Part shown: piece after piece, positions 1 through 7,879 of the stretch
How the letters are laid out: the number at the start of each line of letters is the position of its first letter
Position numbering within the stretch: position 1 is the stretch's first letter
Source of the DNA: Thermoplasmata archaeon
GTDB taxonomy: Archaea; Thermoplasmatota; Thermoplasmata; Lutacidiplasmatales; UBA184
Direction of reading: 5' to 3'
Assembly: GCA_021798415.1 (NCBI GenBank)
Contig: JAJZGO010000043.1
Span: 1-11,434 of the forward strand
Length of the DNA stretch: 11,434 bases
Translations under genes and position numbers: made by a program
The notes under the pieces: model-generated
What the model saw: the letters and a program-made list of their open reading frames with translations, nothing else
What the model was told of the DNA's origin: nothing
The model's database searches: none

Positions 1-1
1 G

Positions 2-127
2 GGCGCGCCCTACAGCGCCCTCCGGATCGGAGAGACCGTCCGGGTCGAGTCGTACGACATCGGTGACGGGAGGGTCTTCTACCGGTTCCGGGCCGGTCCC
101 GGACCCGAGGGACCGTCGCGCGCGTAG
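2..127 (+). CDS. 3' end of an unidentified protein (5' part lies outside the window)
   Basis: An open frame enters from the left edge and ends at TAG 125-127, giving about 41 residues (beginning GAPYSALRIG, ending GPEGPSRA). Almost every codon ends in G or C, the same third-position bias as the genes downstream, and the other two plus-strand frames lack it, so this is very probably a real coding end. The piece is basic and beta-like (alternating V/Y/F and R/E) with a Gly/Pro-rich tail. It contains no motif I can assign to a family, so no function is proposed. The 71 bases between its stop and the next TATA box show no T-run that could act as an archaeal terminator. Confidence 0.6.
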   Translation, partial: GAPYSALRIGETVRVESYDIGDGRVFYRFRAGPGPEGPSRA

Positions 128-198
128 GACCCCCGGAACCTTCGGTCCGGCGAGGCGCTGGGCCCGGTTCGTATTCTGACGGCACCGACCAGAGCAGG

Positions 199-219
199 CT
201 ATTTATACACCCCCTCGGT
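199..219 (+). promoter_or_regulatory. aglB promoter: TATA box followed by ACCCCCTCGGT element
   Basis: CTATTTATAC at 199-208 is an obvious archaeal TATA box standing out in G+C-rich surroundings, about 50 bases before the aglB ATG. Transcription would be expected to start near 228-232, leaving a leader of about 25 bases with a modest Shine-Dalgarno match, GGAGAG at 240-245. Immediately after the box lies ACCCCCTCGGT (209-219), which recurs in the same place after the ferredoxin TATA box on the other strand. ACCGA at 184-188 and TCGGT at 215-219 form an inverted repeat around the box. Confidence 0.75.
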
Positions 220-254
220 CTCGCGCGCCGCCGGCTCACGGAGAGCGGCATCGC

Positions 255-3200
255 ATGGAGTCCTCCGACACCGGGTGGTGGCATCGTCACGGCTGGACCG
301 TGGCGATCCTCCTTACAGCGTTCGGCTTCTCGTTCGCGATCCGGACGATCTGGGCCTACCCTGTCGTCGCGCAGTGGGGTCCCCTGTTCACCTACGCCGG
401 CGGGTCCGATTCGTACTACCACTCGCGCGTGATGGAGTACATCATCCAGAACCATCGCAACCTGATCCACGACCCGCGGCTCAACTTCCCGTTCGGGGCG
501 ATCAACCCCCGCGAGCCGCTGTTCGACTGGATGAACGCGATCCTCGGCCTCGTCTTCGCCCCGTTCTTCGGCGGCAACGCCGTCGTCGCGGGGGCGTGGT
601 TCTTGGACCTCCAGGGCCCCCTCTGGGCGGCGCTCGGGGTGATCCCGGTCTACCTGATCGGCCGCGAGGTCGCGAGCCGCCGGGCCGGTCTGCTCGCCGC
701 GCTCATCTACCCGTTCCTGAGCGCGAACATCGATTCGTCGATCTTCGGGTACGCGAACTACCTCTCGTTCTACACGTTCCTCATCCTGGTCGTCATCTAC
801 TGCTACATTCGGACGGTCAAGGCGGTCGGCAGCCGCCGCTGGGTCGAGAGCTACCGGCACCCTCGCCAGTACGTTCCCGCGCTCCGGGCGTTTGCCCGGA
901 CCGAGCGGACGGCCGTGAAGTGGGCCGTCTTCACCGGAGTGTCGCTCGGGGCTCTCGCGCTGGCCTGGCAGGGGTACACGTACGCCGTCGCGGTCATCGG
1001 GGTCTCGATCTTCGTCGCGATGATCGCCGAGCGGATCCGGCGGGTCGACTCGTTCGGTCTCTACGTCGCGACGTGGATCGTCGGACTGATCGGCTTTCCG
1101 ATGGCGATGCCGTACTACATCGTCCAGCAGCAGTTCACCATCTGGTTCGACCTGCCGCTCCTCCTCTACTTCGGCGTACTCCTCCTGCTGCTCCCGTTCC
1201 TCCTACTGCGCGACGTGCCCTGGGTCTTCTCGATCCCCCTGATGGCGGCCCTCGTGGTCGGGGCGGCCGTGGGTCTCGCGGTCGTCAGCCCGACCTACTT
1301 CACGAGCATCGTCACGGGTCAAGGCTACTTCGTCAAGAACCTCATCTACTCGACCGTCGCCGAGGCCCAGGCGCCGTCGATCGACCAGTTGATCATCGGC
1401 TACGGGGTCGTCACGTTCTTCCTCGCGTTCGTCGGCCTCGCGGTCTTCTTCTACACCCTCGTCCACGGGCGATTCAAGCGCTACCACGTCGTCTTCCTCG
1501 TGTTCGCGATCCTGTCGATCTACCTCCCGATCTCCGCCTCCAAGTTCTTCCTCCTCGGGTCGCCGATCTTCGCGCTCCTCCCCGCCGAAGCGCTTCGCCG
1601 GGCGCTCGACATCGGAGGATATCCCGAGCTTCGGCGGACGGTCGCCTCGCTCTCCGACCGGCGCAGCCAGTTCGCGGCGTTCCGCAAGGCGTTCAAGGTC
1701 CGCCACGTCGTGATCCTCGTCCTCGTCGTCGCGCTGATCCTCCCGAACGTCTGGACGTCGATCGATGCCGGCATCCCCGGGAACACGAAGAGCCAAGCCT
1801 CGTCCCAGGTCGCGGCGACGCTCCCTCCGTGGCTCCAGCTGAACACGTCGAACCCGTCCAGCTACTATTTTGGCGCGGCGGGCTCGAGCCTCGACACCCC
1901 GAACCAGTACGACAGTGCCGGGTACAATTGGCTCAGCCAGCAGGACGTCAACGTCCCGCCGGCGCAACGTCCGGCGTTCGTCAGCTGGTGGGACTACGGG
2001 TTCCAGGCCATCGCGCAGGGCAACCACCCGAGCGTCGCGGACAACTTCCAGGATGGGATCGACCCGGCCGGCCAGTTCCTCCTCGCCCAGAACGAGTCCC
2101 AGGCGATCGGGGTCCTGACGACCACGCTGCTCTCGGCCGAACAGACGAAGTCGGGCCTTCCCTACCTGCCCGCTCCGCTCAACGCCGTCCTCGCGTCGGA
2201 CGGGCTCAACCTGACCGAGCTCCACACCCTGCTCGCGAACACGTCCGCGGACCTTCCCCTCGTCATCGACCATCCCGACCGCTACCTGCCGGTCAACCCG
2301 ACCACGATCACGGCCACGAACGCGATGTACCTCGCGATGGCGTACTTCCTCGCGACGTCGCTGCCCCTCTCGGGCGTCGCGAAGGTCTACGATGACGTCC
2401 AGCAGTACACGGGCTGGTCGATCCGCTACGCGATGTCGGATTCCCGTCTCTTCCCGTTCTCCGGGACGCAGACGGGGATCTTCTACGCTCCGGCGGACCT
2501 CACGGGCCGGATCGTCAACGCCGCGGGCATGCCGACCACGTTCTTCAACGTCACCGTGATCACGACGTCGGGGAGCTACCCCGCCGGCCAGGTCCCTCCC
2601 GGGGCGGTTCCGGTCAACTACCAGATCAACTATTTCGCCCCGTTCTACAACTCGATGATCTACCACACGTACATCGGCTACAACGGGACGGACGCCGGGC
2701 TCGGCCCGGGGATCCCGGGGCTCTCCCTGAACGCGCCGCTCATGCCCGGCTGGATGCTCGAGCACTTCCAGGTCGTCTACCGCACGGCCTACTACTGCCC
2801 GCAGAAGAACGCTCCCGTGGGCTCGAGTTGCTACTCGGCCGAGAACCTCCCGACCGCGGTCGCGCTCGCGAACCGGACGAACGGCTCGGCGGACACGTCG
2901 GCCGGCGCCTACTTTGGCGGCGGCGAAACGATGCTCGAGTACTATCCCGGCCAGACGCTCCTGGGCCAGGTCGTGCTGCCCGACGGGACCCCGGTCTCGG
3001 GGGCGCGAGTGACCGTCGACGACGGCTGGGGGATCCCCCACATGACCACGCTCTCGGCGAGGGACGGCTCGTTCTCGGTCGTCCTCCCGCCCGGCAACGA
3101 TACGCTGAACATCACGATGGGGACGTTCGGCGCGCAGCGGCAGCAGGACTCCCTGCTCGTTCGCTCGATCCCGATCTCCGTGCCCCAGGCCGTGGGACTG

Positions 3201-6200
3201 AGCACCAACGCGCCGAACCTCGTCGAGACCTTCCCGGTGAAGCCGACGACGCTCCAGGGCTTCGTCTACCTGAACGCGAACAACACCTCGGTCTACGCCC
3301 CGCACGTCGATCCCCTCGCCCCGGGCGCCCAGGTCGTCTTCTGGGGGGCGAACGGGACCTCGCGGTACACCGCCGTCGCCGACGCGAGCGGGTCGTTCGA
3401 GATCCCGAACGTCGCCCCGGCGGTCTACAACTACAACGTGATCTACCGGGGGTACAACTACTCCCTCCCCTCGGCGACCGCCACCCCGGGCGCGCCGTAC
3501 AACGCGACCGTGGGCCTCTCGCCGGGCGTGTTCACGGGCCACGTGGTCGACCCGAGCGGCCTCCCCTACCTCGGAGCGACCGTGACGCTCGCGAACGCGA
3601 ACGGAACGGTGGCGAGCACGGTCACGAACGCGAGCGGAATCTACCACCTGCGGGAGGCGGGGGTCGGCAACTACACGCTCACCGCGTTCGGACTCTCGGC
3701 GGGCCTTCGGTCGGCCGGGATCGCCGTGACGGCGAAGGCACCCGGGGCCGTGGTCGTCACGAACCTGACGGTCGGGCCGACCGCGTCGGTCTCGCTCAAG
3801 GTGCTCCGCAACGGCGTGCCGGTCGTGGGAGTCCCGGTCCGCTTCGTCCCGATCGCGACCTACACGAACGCGAGCGTCTCTCCGCTCGCGTACCTCGCGG
3901 CTGCCACCTCGAACGGAACGGTGGTCACGAGCGGTGCCGGCGGGACCGTCACTGCGGTCCTTCCACCGGGGACGTACTCCGTCTACGCGCTCGCGAGCGT
4001 GGGCGGCACGCTCGTGGCGGGCCTTGCGGACGTCGCCGTCTCGTCCCTCCTTCCGCCGGTCGTCGCCCCGCTCGTGCTCGCCCCGGCCCTGCGCCTCGGC
4101 GGCACCGTCCTTGCGGCGGGAGCGACCCCGCAGACCGACCGGACCGCCGTGATCGCCTACGCCCCGGGCGGTGGCGAGTCGGTCGCGTGGACGGACTCGA
4201 ACCGCTCGTTCTCCTTCCTCCTGCCCGCGGCGAACTATAGCCTCCTCGCGCTCTCGGGACCTCTCGGCCTCGCGACCCCCATCTACGCCGCGCTCGCTTC
4301 GGCCGACCTTACCGGACCGACCTCGGTCCGTCTCGCCCCGGTCGCCAGCCTCGACCCCCGGTTCTCGGTGGGGTCGCTGCTCGCGAACGGGACCCTCTTC
4401 CCCGCCGCCGCGGCCGTCGTCTCGGTCTCGCTCGGTCCGGGTCAGCCCGCGGTGAGCGCCCTCGCCGACCCGAAGGGCCACGCGGTGGTCTACGTGCCCG
4501 GCACGCTCCCGTCGACCTCCTCCGGCTACTGTGTGTCGGTCGATTCCGCCGGCTTCGCGCCGACATCGATCTGCGGACTCTCCCCAAGCGGGCTCTCGGC
4601 GCTCACGCGGGTCCCGCTCTCCCTCCGGAGCGTCTCCGTGACCCTGCGCATCCTCGGACCGCCGAGCGGAACGCCGGTCACCGTCAACTTCACGGCCCAG
4701 AGCCCGACCGCGACGAACCTGACGCTCTCGGGGGCGGCCGCCTACTCGTTCTCGCTGCCGCCGGGCGTCTACGGGGTGGGGGCCTCGGCGCACGTCGGCA
4801 ACCAGACCGTCTACCTGCCCCCGACCGTCCTGTCGACCACGATCCCCCTCGGCGCGAGCGTGTCGAACCTCACGCTCGTCCTCGTTCCCCAGGTCACCGC
4901 GAAGGGGGTGATCCACCTGCCCGCCTCCGCGCGCCTCGCGAACGCCACGGTCGCGCTCTCGTCGACGTTCTTCAACGTCACGGTGAACGGGACGGCGTTC
5001 GAGAGCGGGTTCTACGCCGCGCCGGGCACCTACTCGGCCTACGCCAACGTGACCGTCAACGGCACGACGTACACGAACCTCACGAGCCTCTCGATCGCCG
5101 CGAACGGCGCGACGTCCCCGGGCGTATCGATCGACCAGGGCGCCGTCGATCTCACGGGCCGTCTTTCGAACGCGACCGGGGCCACGGTCGACCTCAACAC
5201 CACCGTCTCGTTCACGAGCCCGAGCGGCGCGACCGTCCGCGCAGCGGTGACGTCGGGAGGCTTCCGGGTCGTCCTCCCACCGGGCGTCACGTATTCGGTG
5301 GCGGCCACGGGCACCGGCCTCACGGCCGGTCCGAACGGGAGCTTCTACCAGAGCTGGTCGAGCCTCTCCGGAGCCGCTTGCTCGTCGGCGACGCCCGTGA
5401 CGACGTGTTCGGTGACGGTCGTCCCCACGACCCTCCTTGTCTGGCTGAACGGCACGCTCTCGGTCCCCGGCGTCCCGGGCGCGTTCTCGGGAACGGTTCG
5501 CATGGTCGGTCCCTACCCTTCGCTCAACACGACGACGGTGGTGTCGGCGTCGAACGGAACGTTCCGGGCCCGCGTGCTCCCGGGCGCCTACTCGCTCTTC
5601 GCGACCGGGGGCGCCACCGGCCTCGCGCGGTCCGGCTTCGCCAGCGCGGTGGCGCTGCCCCGTTCGTCGGCCAACGTGACGCTCTCGCTCGCGCCGACGT
5701 GGAACGCGACGGTCGCCCTCGCCTCTCCGAACGGCACGGCCGGCGTGGGGCCCGTGACCCTCGTGGTGAGCGACGTCCAGGGCGACCGGGTCGTCTACAC
5801 CGGCCTCTCTCCGACCGGGTCGGTCTCGCTCGCGCTCCCGGTGGGCACGTACGTCGCCCGGGCCACGGCGCCCGGGAGCGAGTACGGGGTCGTGTCGGAC
5901 GTCGTCGGGTCGACGACGTTCGCCGTGGTGAGCGGCAACGTGGTCGCGGGCGTCGCCCTCGCGACCGTCCCCGTCCGCTCGGTTTCGGCGTCGGTCGTCG
6001 GACCCGGCTCGGCGACGGTCCGGGTCGGGAGCTCGGTCACGTTCTCGTTCACCGTGCGCAACACCGGCAACGCGCCCGTCGTGGTCCATCCCGTGGGGAG
6101 CCCCGCGTACTGGTCGTTCAACTTCAGCATCGGCAACGTCCTATTGCAGCCGGGCAGCGTCGGCGCGTCGGTCTCGGGCGAGGTCACGGTCTCGGTGCCC

Positions 6201-6845
6201 GGAGGGACCCCGGTCGACCACCCGCCCGTCGCGATCTCCTTCGCGCTCGGCAACGGGACGGTGATCGGCCAGGTCACGCCGGCGCCCGTCATCAGAGTCC
6301 TCGGCTACTACGGCGTCGCGCTCGGCCCCGGCTCGGCCACGAGCCAGGTCGGCTCCGCCCGGGTCCTCGTGCCGTTCTACGTCCTCGACACGGGGAACCA
6401 GAAGGAGTACCTCCGGCTCACCGTCACGGACGCCCCGCGGCTCGCGAGCTACGGGTGGACGTCGGCGATCCTGAACGTGCGGCAGCAGCACGGCGGGCCG
6501 ATCACGAACCTCACGGCCGGCGAGAACGAAACGTTCTTCGTCGAGCTCAACGCGAGCGGCACGGTCTACCTGCCCCCGGGCACGGTCACCGTGAGCGCCT
6601 CGGTGCTCAACGCGAGCGGGTCGATCTCGGCGACGATCACCCTCGGCGTGGGCGTGGCGTCGGTCCGCCCGAACGTTCCGCCGAACGGCTCGGCGATCGT
6701 CGTCACCGGCCCCGGCGTCGGGATCGCTCCGGCGGCGCTCCCGCCCTGGCTCATTCCGGCCCTCGTCTTCGTCCCGGCCCTGGCGCTCGCGCTCGGGGTG
6801 ATCGGCTATCGCTGGTGGCGTACCCGGAGGTGGACCCACCGATGA
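255..6845 (+). CDS. aglB: AglB/STT3-family oligosaccharyltransferase with giant Ig-like C-terminal extension
   Basis: Membrane oligosaccharyltransferase that, by family, moves a lipid-linked glycan onto Asn of N-X-S/T sequons on the outer face of the membrane. The catalytic signature W578-W579-D580-Y581-G582 is intact. D52 in GGSDSYYH fits the first acidic metal/substrate motif, D160 is a candidate for the second, and T367-V-A-E370 fits the archaeal TIXE loop. Multiple membrane spans fill residues 15-500, and the soluble catalytic part runs to about 890, including PGWMLEHF at 831. I could not assign the DK/MI motif with confidence. AglB proteins are usually 800-1000 residues; this one has 2196. 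The remainder is about eleven Ig/carboxypeptidase-regulatory-like modules (897-1906), two NEW3/CARDB-like domains (1907-2136) and a C-terminal membrane span (about 2165-2185) with a short basic tail. It is rich in S/T/N/V/G and has about six Lys after residue 897. The start is the first ATG after a TATA box and weak SD. The stop overlaps the next gene's ATG. Confidence 0.93.
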   Translation: MESSDTGWWHRHGWTVAILLTAFGFSFAIRTIWAYPVVAQWGPLFTYAGGSDSYYHSRVMEYIIQNHRNLIHDPRLNFPFGAINPREPLFDWMNAILGLVFAPFFGGNAVVAGAWFLDLQGPLWAALGVIPVYLIGREVASRRAGLLAALIYPFLSANIDSSIFGYANYLSFYTFLILVVIYCYIRTVKAVGSRRWVESYRHPRQYVPALRAFARTERTAVKWAVFTGVSLGALALAWQGYTYAVAVIGVSIFVAMIAERIRRVDSFGLYVATWIVGLIGFPMAMPYYIVQQQFTIWFDLPLLLYFGVLLLLLPFLLLRDVPWVFSIPLMAALVVGAAVGLAVVSPTYFTSIVTGQGYFVKNLIYSTVAEAQAPSIDQLIIGYGVVTFFLAFVGLAVFFYTLVHGRFKRYHVVFLVFAILSIYLPISASKFFLLGSPIFALLPAEALRRALDIGGYPELRRTVASLSDRRSQFAAFRKAFKVRHVVILVLVVALILPNVWTSIDAGIPGNTKSQASSQVAATLPPWLQLNTSNPSSYYFGAAGSSLDTPNQYDSAGYNWLSQQDVNVPPAQRPAFVSWWDYGFQAIAQGNHPSVADNFQDGIDPAGQFLLAQNESQAIGVLTTTLLSAEQTKSGLPYLPAPLNAVLASDGLNLTELHTLLANTSADLPLVIDHPDRYLPVNPTTITATNAMYLAMAYFLATSLPLSGVAKVYDDVQQYTGWSIRYAMSDSRLFPFSGTQTGIFYAPADLTGRIVNAAGMPTTFFNVTVITTSGSYPAGQVPPGAVPVNYQINYFAPFYNSMIYHTYIGYNGTDAGLGPGIPGLSLNAPLMPGWMLEHFQVVYRTAYYCPQKNAPVGSSCYSAENLPTAVALANRTNGSADTSAGAYFGGGETMLEYYPGQTLLGQVVLPDGTPVSGARVTVDDGWGIPHMTTLSARDGSFSVVLPPGNDTLNITMGTFGAQRQQDSLLVRSIPISVPQAVGLSTNAPNLVETFPVKPTTLQGFVYLNANNTSVYAPHVDPLAPGAQVVFWGANGTSRYTAVADASGSFEIPNVAPAVYNYNVIYRGYNYSLPSATATPGAPYNATVGLSPGVFTGHVVDPSGLPYLGATVTLANANGTVASTVTNASGIYHLREAGVGNYTLTAFGLSAGLRSAGIAVTAKAPGAVVVTNLTVGPTASVSLKVLRNGVPVVGVPVRFVPIATYTNASVSPLAYLAAATSNGTVVTSGAGGTVTAVLPPGTYSVYALASVGGTLVAGLADVAVSSLLPPVVAPLVLAPALRLGGTVLAAGATPQTDRTAVIAYAPGGGESVAWTDSNRSFSFLLPAANYSLLALSGPLGLATPIYAALASADLTGPTSVRLAPVASLDPRFSVGSLLANGTLFPAAAAVVSVSLGPGQPAVSALADPKGHAVVYVPGTLPSTSSGYCVSVDSAGFAPTSICGLSPSGLSALTRVPLSLRSVSVTLRILGPPSGTPVTVNFTAQSPTATNLTLSGAAAYSFSLPPGVYGVGASAHVGNQTVYLPPTVLSTTIPLGASVSNLTLVLVPQVTAKGVIHLPASARLANATVALSSTFFNVTVNGTAFESGFYAAPGTYSAYANVTVNGTTYTNLTSLSIAANGATSPGVSIDQGAVDLTGRLSNATGATVDLNTTVSFTSPSGATVRAAVTSGGFRVVLPPGVTYSVAATGTGLTAGPNGSFYQSWSSLSGAACSSATPVTTCSVTVVPTTLLVWLNGTLSVPGVPGAFSGTVRMVGPYPSLNTTTVVSASNGTFRARVLPGAYSLFATGGATGLARSGFASAVALPRSSANVTLSLAPTWNATVALASPNGTAGVGPVTLVVSDVQGDRVVYTGLSPTGSVSLALPVGTYVARATAPGSEYGVVSDVVGSTTFAVVSGNVVAGVALATVPVRSVSASVVGPGSATVRVGSSVTFSFTVRNTGNAPVVVHPVGSPAYWSFNFSIGNVLLQPGSVGASVSGEVTVSVPGGTPVDHPPVAISFALGNGTVIGQVTPAPVIRVLGYYGVALGPGSATSQVGSARVLVPFYVLDTGNQKEYLRLTVTDAPRLASYGWTSAILNVRQQHGGPITNLTAGENETFFVELNASGTVYLPPGTVTVSASVLNASGSISATITLGVGVASVRPNVPPNGSAIVVTGPGVGIAPAALPPWLIPALVFVPALALALGVIGYRWWRTRRWTHR
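2943..5972 (+). repeat. tandem Ig-like module array within AglB (protein-level repeat)
   Basis: About eleven beta-sandwich modules of 80-100 residues follow one another. They share recurring landmarks: a strand opening such as GxV or GHVV with a DG/PSG turn, a mid-module NGT/NAS sequon, an LPPG or APG turn (LPPGNDT, LPPGTYS, LPPGVYG, APGTYS, LPPGVTY, LPGAYS), and a closing YS-V/L-A strand. This is the pattern of carboxypeptidase-regulatory-like domains. The repeats are diverged in DNA, and I see no long identical copies, so this is an old domain array and not a recent tandem duplication. Module boundaries are approximate. Confidence 0.75.
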
Positions 6846-7672
6846 CGACGGCCTCGCACCGGGTCGCCCGTCCGCTCGCGGGGTCGATCGCGCTCGTGCT
6901 CGTGACGCTCACGATCGCCGGTCTCCTCGTGCCCCCGAACGCCGGCGGGTCGAGCGCGAACCCCGTGACGGGAACGTTCACGGGCCCGTCGGTCCTCCCG
7001 CTCCTCGGCCACTCGTCGTACACCCTCAACGGGACGGGAGGTCCGGCGTTCGCGCCGAACGGGACGAAGATCGGGAACCTCTCGTACTACGTCTCGGTGC
7101 TCGGGCCGAACCTCACCGGCGTGTCGGTGGCCCCCGCGTCCGGCGCGATCATTCCGGGCTACCCGGCCGTCCCGACCCTCACGGTCGGAGCGGCCCCCGA
7201 GGTCCTCACGATCCAGGTCGAGATCACGTCCGTCCACCGCACGCAGAACGAGTCGTTCAACCTGACCTACACCGTGCACGTCGTCCAGCCGTACATCGTC
7301 TCCGCGCAGATCGTGGCGACCACGTCCGTGACGGTCTTGAGCTTCCCGCTCGTGATCGACCTCGACGGGACGCCGGTCGGCACCGTCAAGGTCCCGACCC
7401 TCACGCCCGGCCAGTCGTACAACCTCTCGTACCAGTACGCGACGATCGGGCTCGGCCCCGGGGAGCACACGTTCTCGATCTCCCTCGCCCAGGAGCACGG
7501 CATGGTCGCGTTCGCCGGCGGGGCGACCGAATACTCCTCGACGTTCTACGTGACCGGCCCGGGAACGGACTACACCCTCTGGTACGTCGCGGGGGCGGTC
7601 GCGTTCTTCGGGGTACTCTTTATATTCGCCACCCGGGTGGCCGCCCGCCGGCGGGGCAACGTCCGCAAGTGA
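6842..7672 (+). CDS. Two-span membrane protein with sequon-rich extracytoplasmic domain, unknown function
   Basis: I do not recognise a named family. The ATG at 6842 overlaps the aglB stop as ATGA, so translation is probably coupled. The 276-residue product has a signal-like or membrane segment at about 13-31, an extracytoplasmic beta-rich region at 32-244, a membrane span at about 245-265 and a basic cytoplasmic tail ending RRRGNVRK. Residues 149-215 look like a CARDB-type Ig fold (DLDGTPVGTV, LTPGQSYNLSY, GLGPGEHTFSI). There are seven N-X-S/T sequons (N63, 73, 79, 90, 136, 140, 194) and no cysteine. The same style of composition is seen in the AglB tail, so a partner, anchor or substrate of AglB is a reasonable inference but not shown. 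The open frame extends far upstream inside aglB; the overlapping ATG is chosen because a signal-type hydrophobic segment begins about 13 residues later. Confidence 0.85.
   Translation: MTTASHRVARPLAGSIALVLVTLTIAGLLVPPNAGGSSANPVTGTFTGPSVLPLLGHSSYTLNGTGGPAFAPNGTKIGNLSYYVSVLGPNLTGVSVAPASGAIIPGYPAVPTLTVGAAPEVLTIQVEITSVHRTQNESFNLTYTVHVVQPYIVSAQIVATTSVTVLSFPLVIDLDGTPVGTVKVPTLTPGQSYNLSYQYATIGLGPGEHTFSISLAQEHGMVAFAGGATEYSSTFYVTGPGTDYTLWYVAGAVAFFGVLFIFATRVAARRRGNVRK
7618..7627 (+). promoter_or_regulatory. Internal TATA box for the zinc-ribbon/EF-1beta genes, inside the upstream coding end
   Basis: CTTTATATTC is a near-consensus archaeal TATA box placed within codons 259-262 of the upstream membrane-protein gene. 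It forces the only TTT among that gene's 11 Phe codons and the only ATA among its 13 Ile codons (11 ATC, 1 ATT). A start about 25 bases downstream, near 7647, would leave a leader of roughly 50 bases to the zinc-ribbon ATG at 7696. Confidence 0.65.
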
Positions 7673-7695
7673 CCTCCCGCTGAGGACCGACGACG

Positions 7696-7869
7696 ATGCA
7701 GGCCACGATCGAGCTCCGATGCACTTCCTGCGGCCGCGCGGTCCCGGCGAAGGGAGCGACCCAGTTCCTCTGCCCGAAGTGTGCCGAGGCGTCCATCGGT
7801 CGGTGCGCGCGCTGCCGCGACCAGAGCGTTTCGTACCGTTGCCCGAAGTGCGGTTTCGAGGGTCCCTAG
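7696..7869 (+). CDS. HVO_2753-type zinc-ribbon protein, predicted RNA-binding
   Basis: A 57-residue protein with four CxxC pairs: C9/C12, C26/C29, C37/C40 and C49/C52. Two of them are CPKC motifs, and the protein ends CPKCGFEGP. This is the layout of the small archaeal two-zinc CPxCG proteins (COG2888, DUF1610-like), described as Zn-ribbon RNA-binding proteins linked to translation; the Haloferax member HVO_2753 binds two zincs and affects swarming and biofilm. The ATG is preceded by GAGGA at 7682-7686, 9 bases upstream. The gene begins 23 bases after the membrane-protein gene, and its stop is embedded in the Shine-Dalgarno sequence of EF-1beta, so the two are almost certainly co-translated. 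The family identity is strong; the molecular role is inferred from the family. Confidence 0.92.
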   Translation: MQATIELRCTSCGRAVPAKGATQFLCPKCAEASIGRCARCRDQSVSYRCPKCGFEGP

Positions 7870-7873
7870 GAGG
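7868..7873 (+). promoter_or_regulatory. Strong Shine-Dalgarno AGGAGG for EF-1beta
   Basis: AGGAGG shares its first two bases with the TAG stop of the zinc-ribbon gene and lies 6 bases before the GTG at 7880. It supports the GTG over upstream in-frame starts and suggests coupled translation of the pair. Confidence 0.8.
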
Positions 7874-7879
7874 CCGGAC

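Noticed and set aside
1862..1872. A/T-rich CTACTATTTTG inside aglB as an internal promoter
   Set aside because: It encodes a plausible SYYFG run in the catalytic domain, there is no gene start downstream, and it is a poor TATA match.
275..2395. A 706-codon plus-strand open frame in another frame of aglB
   Set aside because: Arg/Pro-rich product without recognisable domains, fully inside the catalytic region of AglB.
1203..6089. A 1628-codon open frame on the minus strand opposite aglB
   Set aside because: Its product is dominated by Arg, Asp, Gly and His with no membrane or domain pattern. It is the antisense shadow of a long G+C-rich gene with strong third-position bias; the plus-strand frame carries clear AglB motifs.
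5378..6841. Upstream extension of the 276-residue membrane protein's frame into aglB
   Set aside because: The translated extension is Arg/Gly/Pro-rich shadow sequence. A signal-type hydrophobic stretch and the ATGA coupling place the start at 6842.
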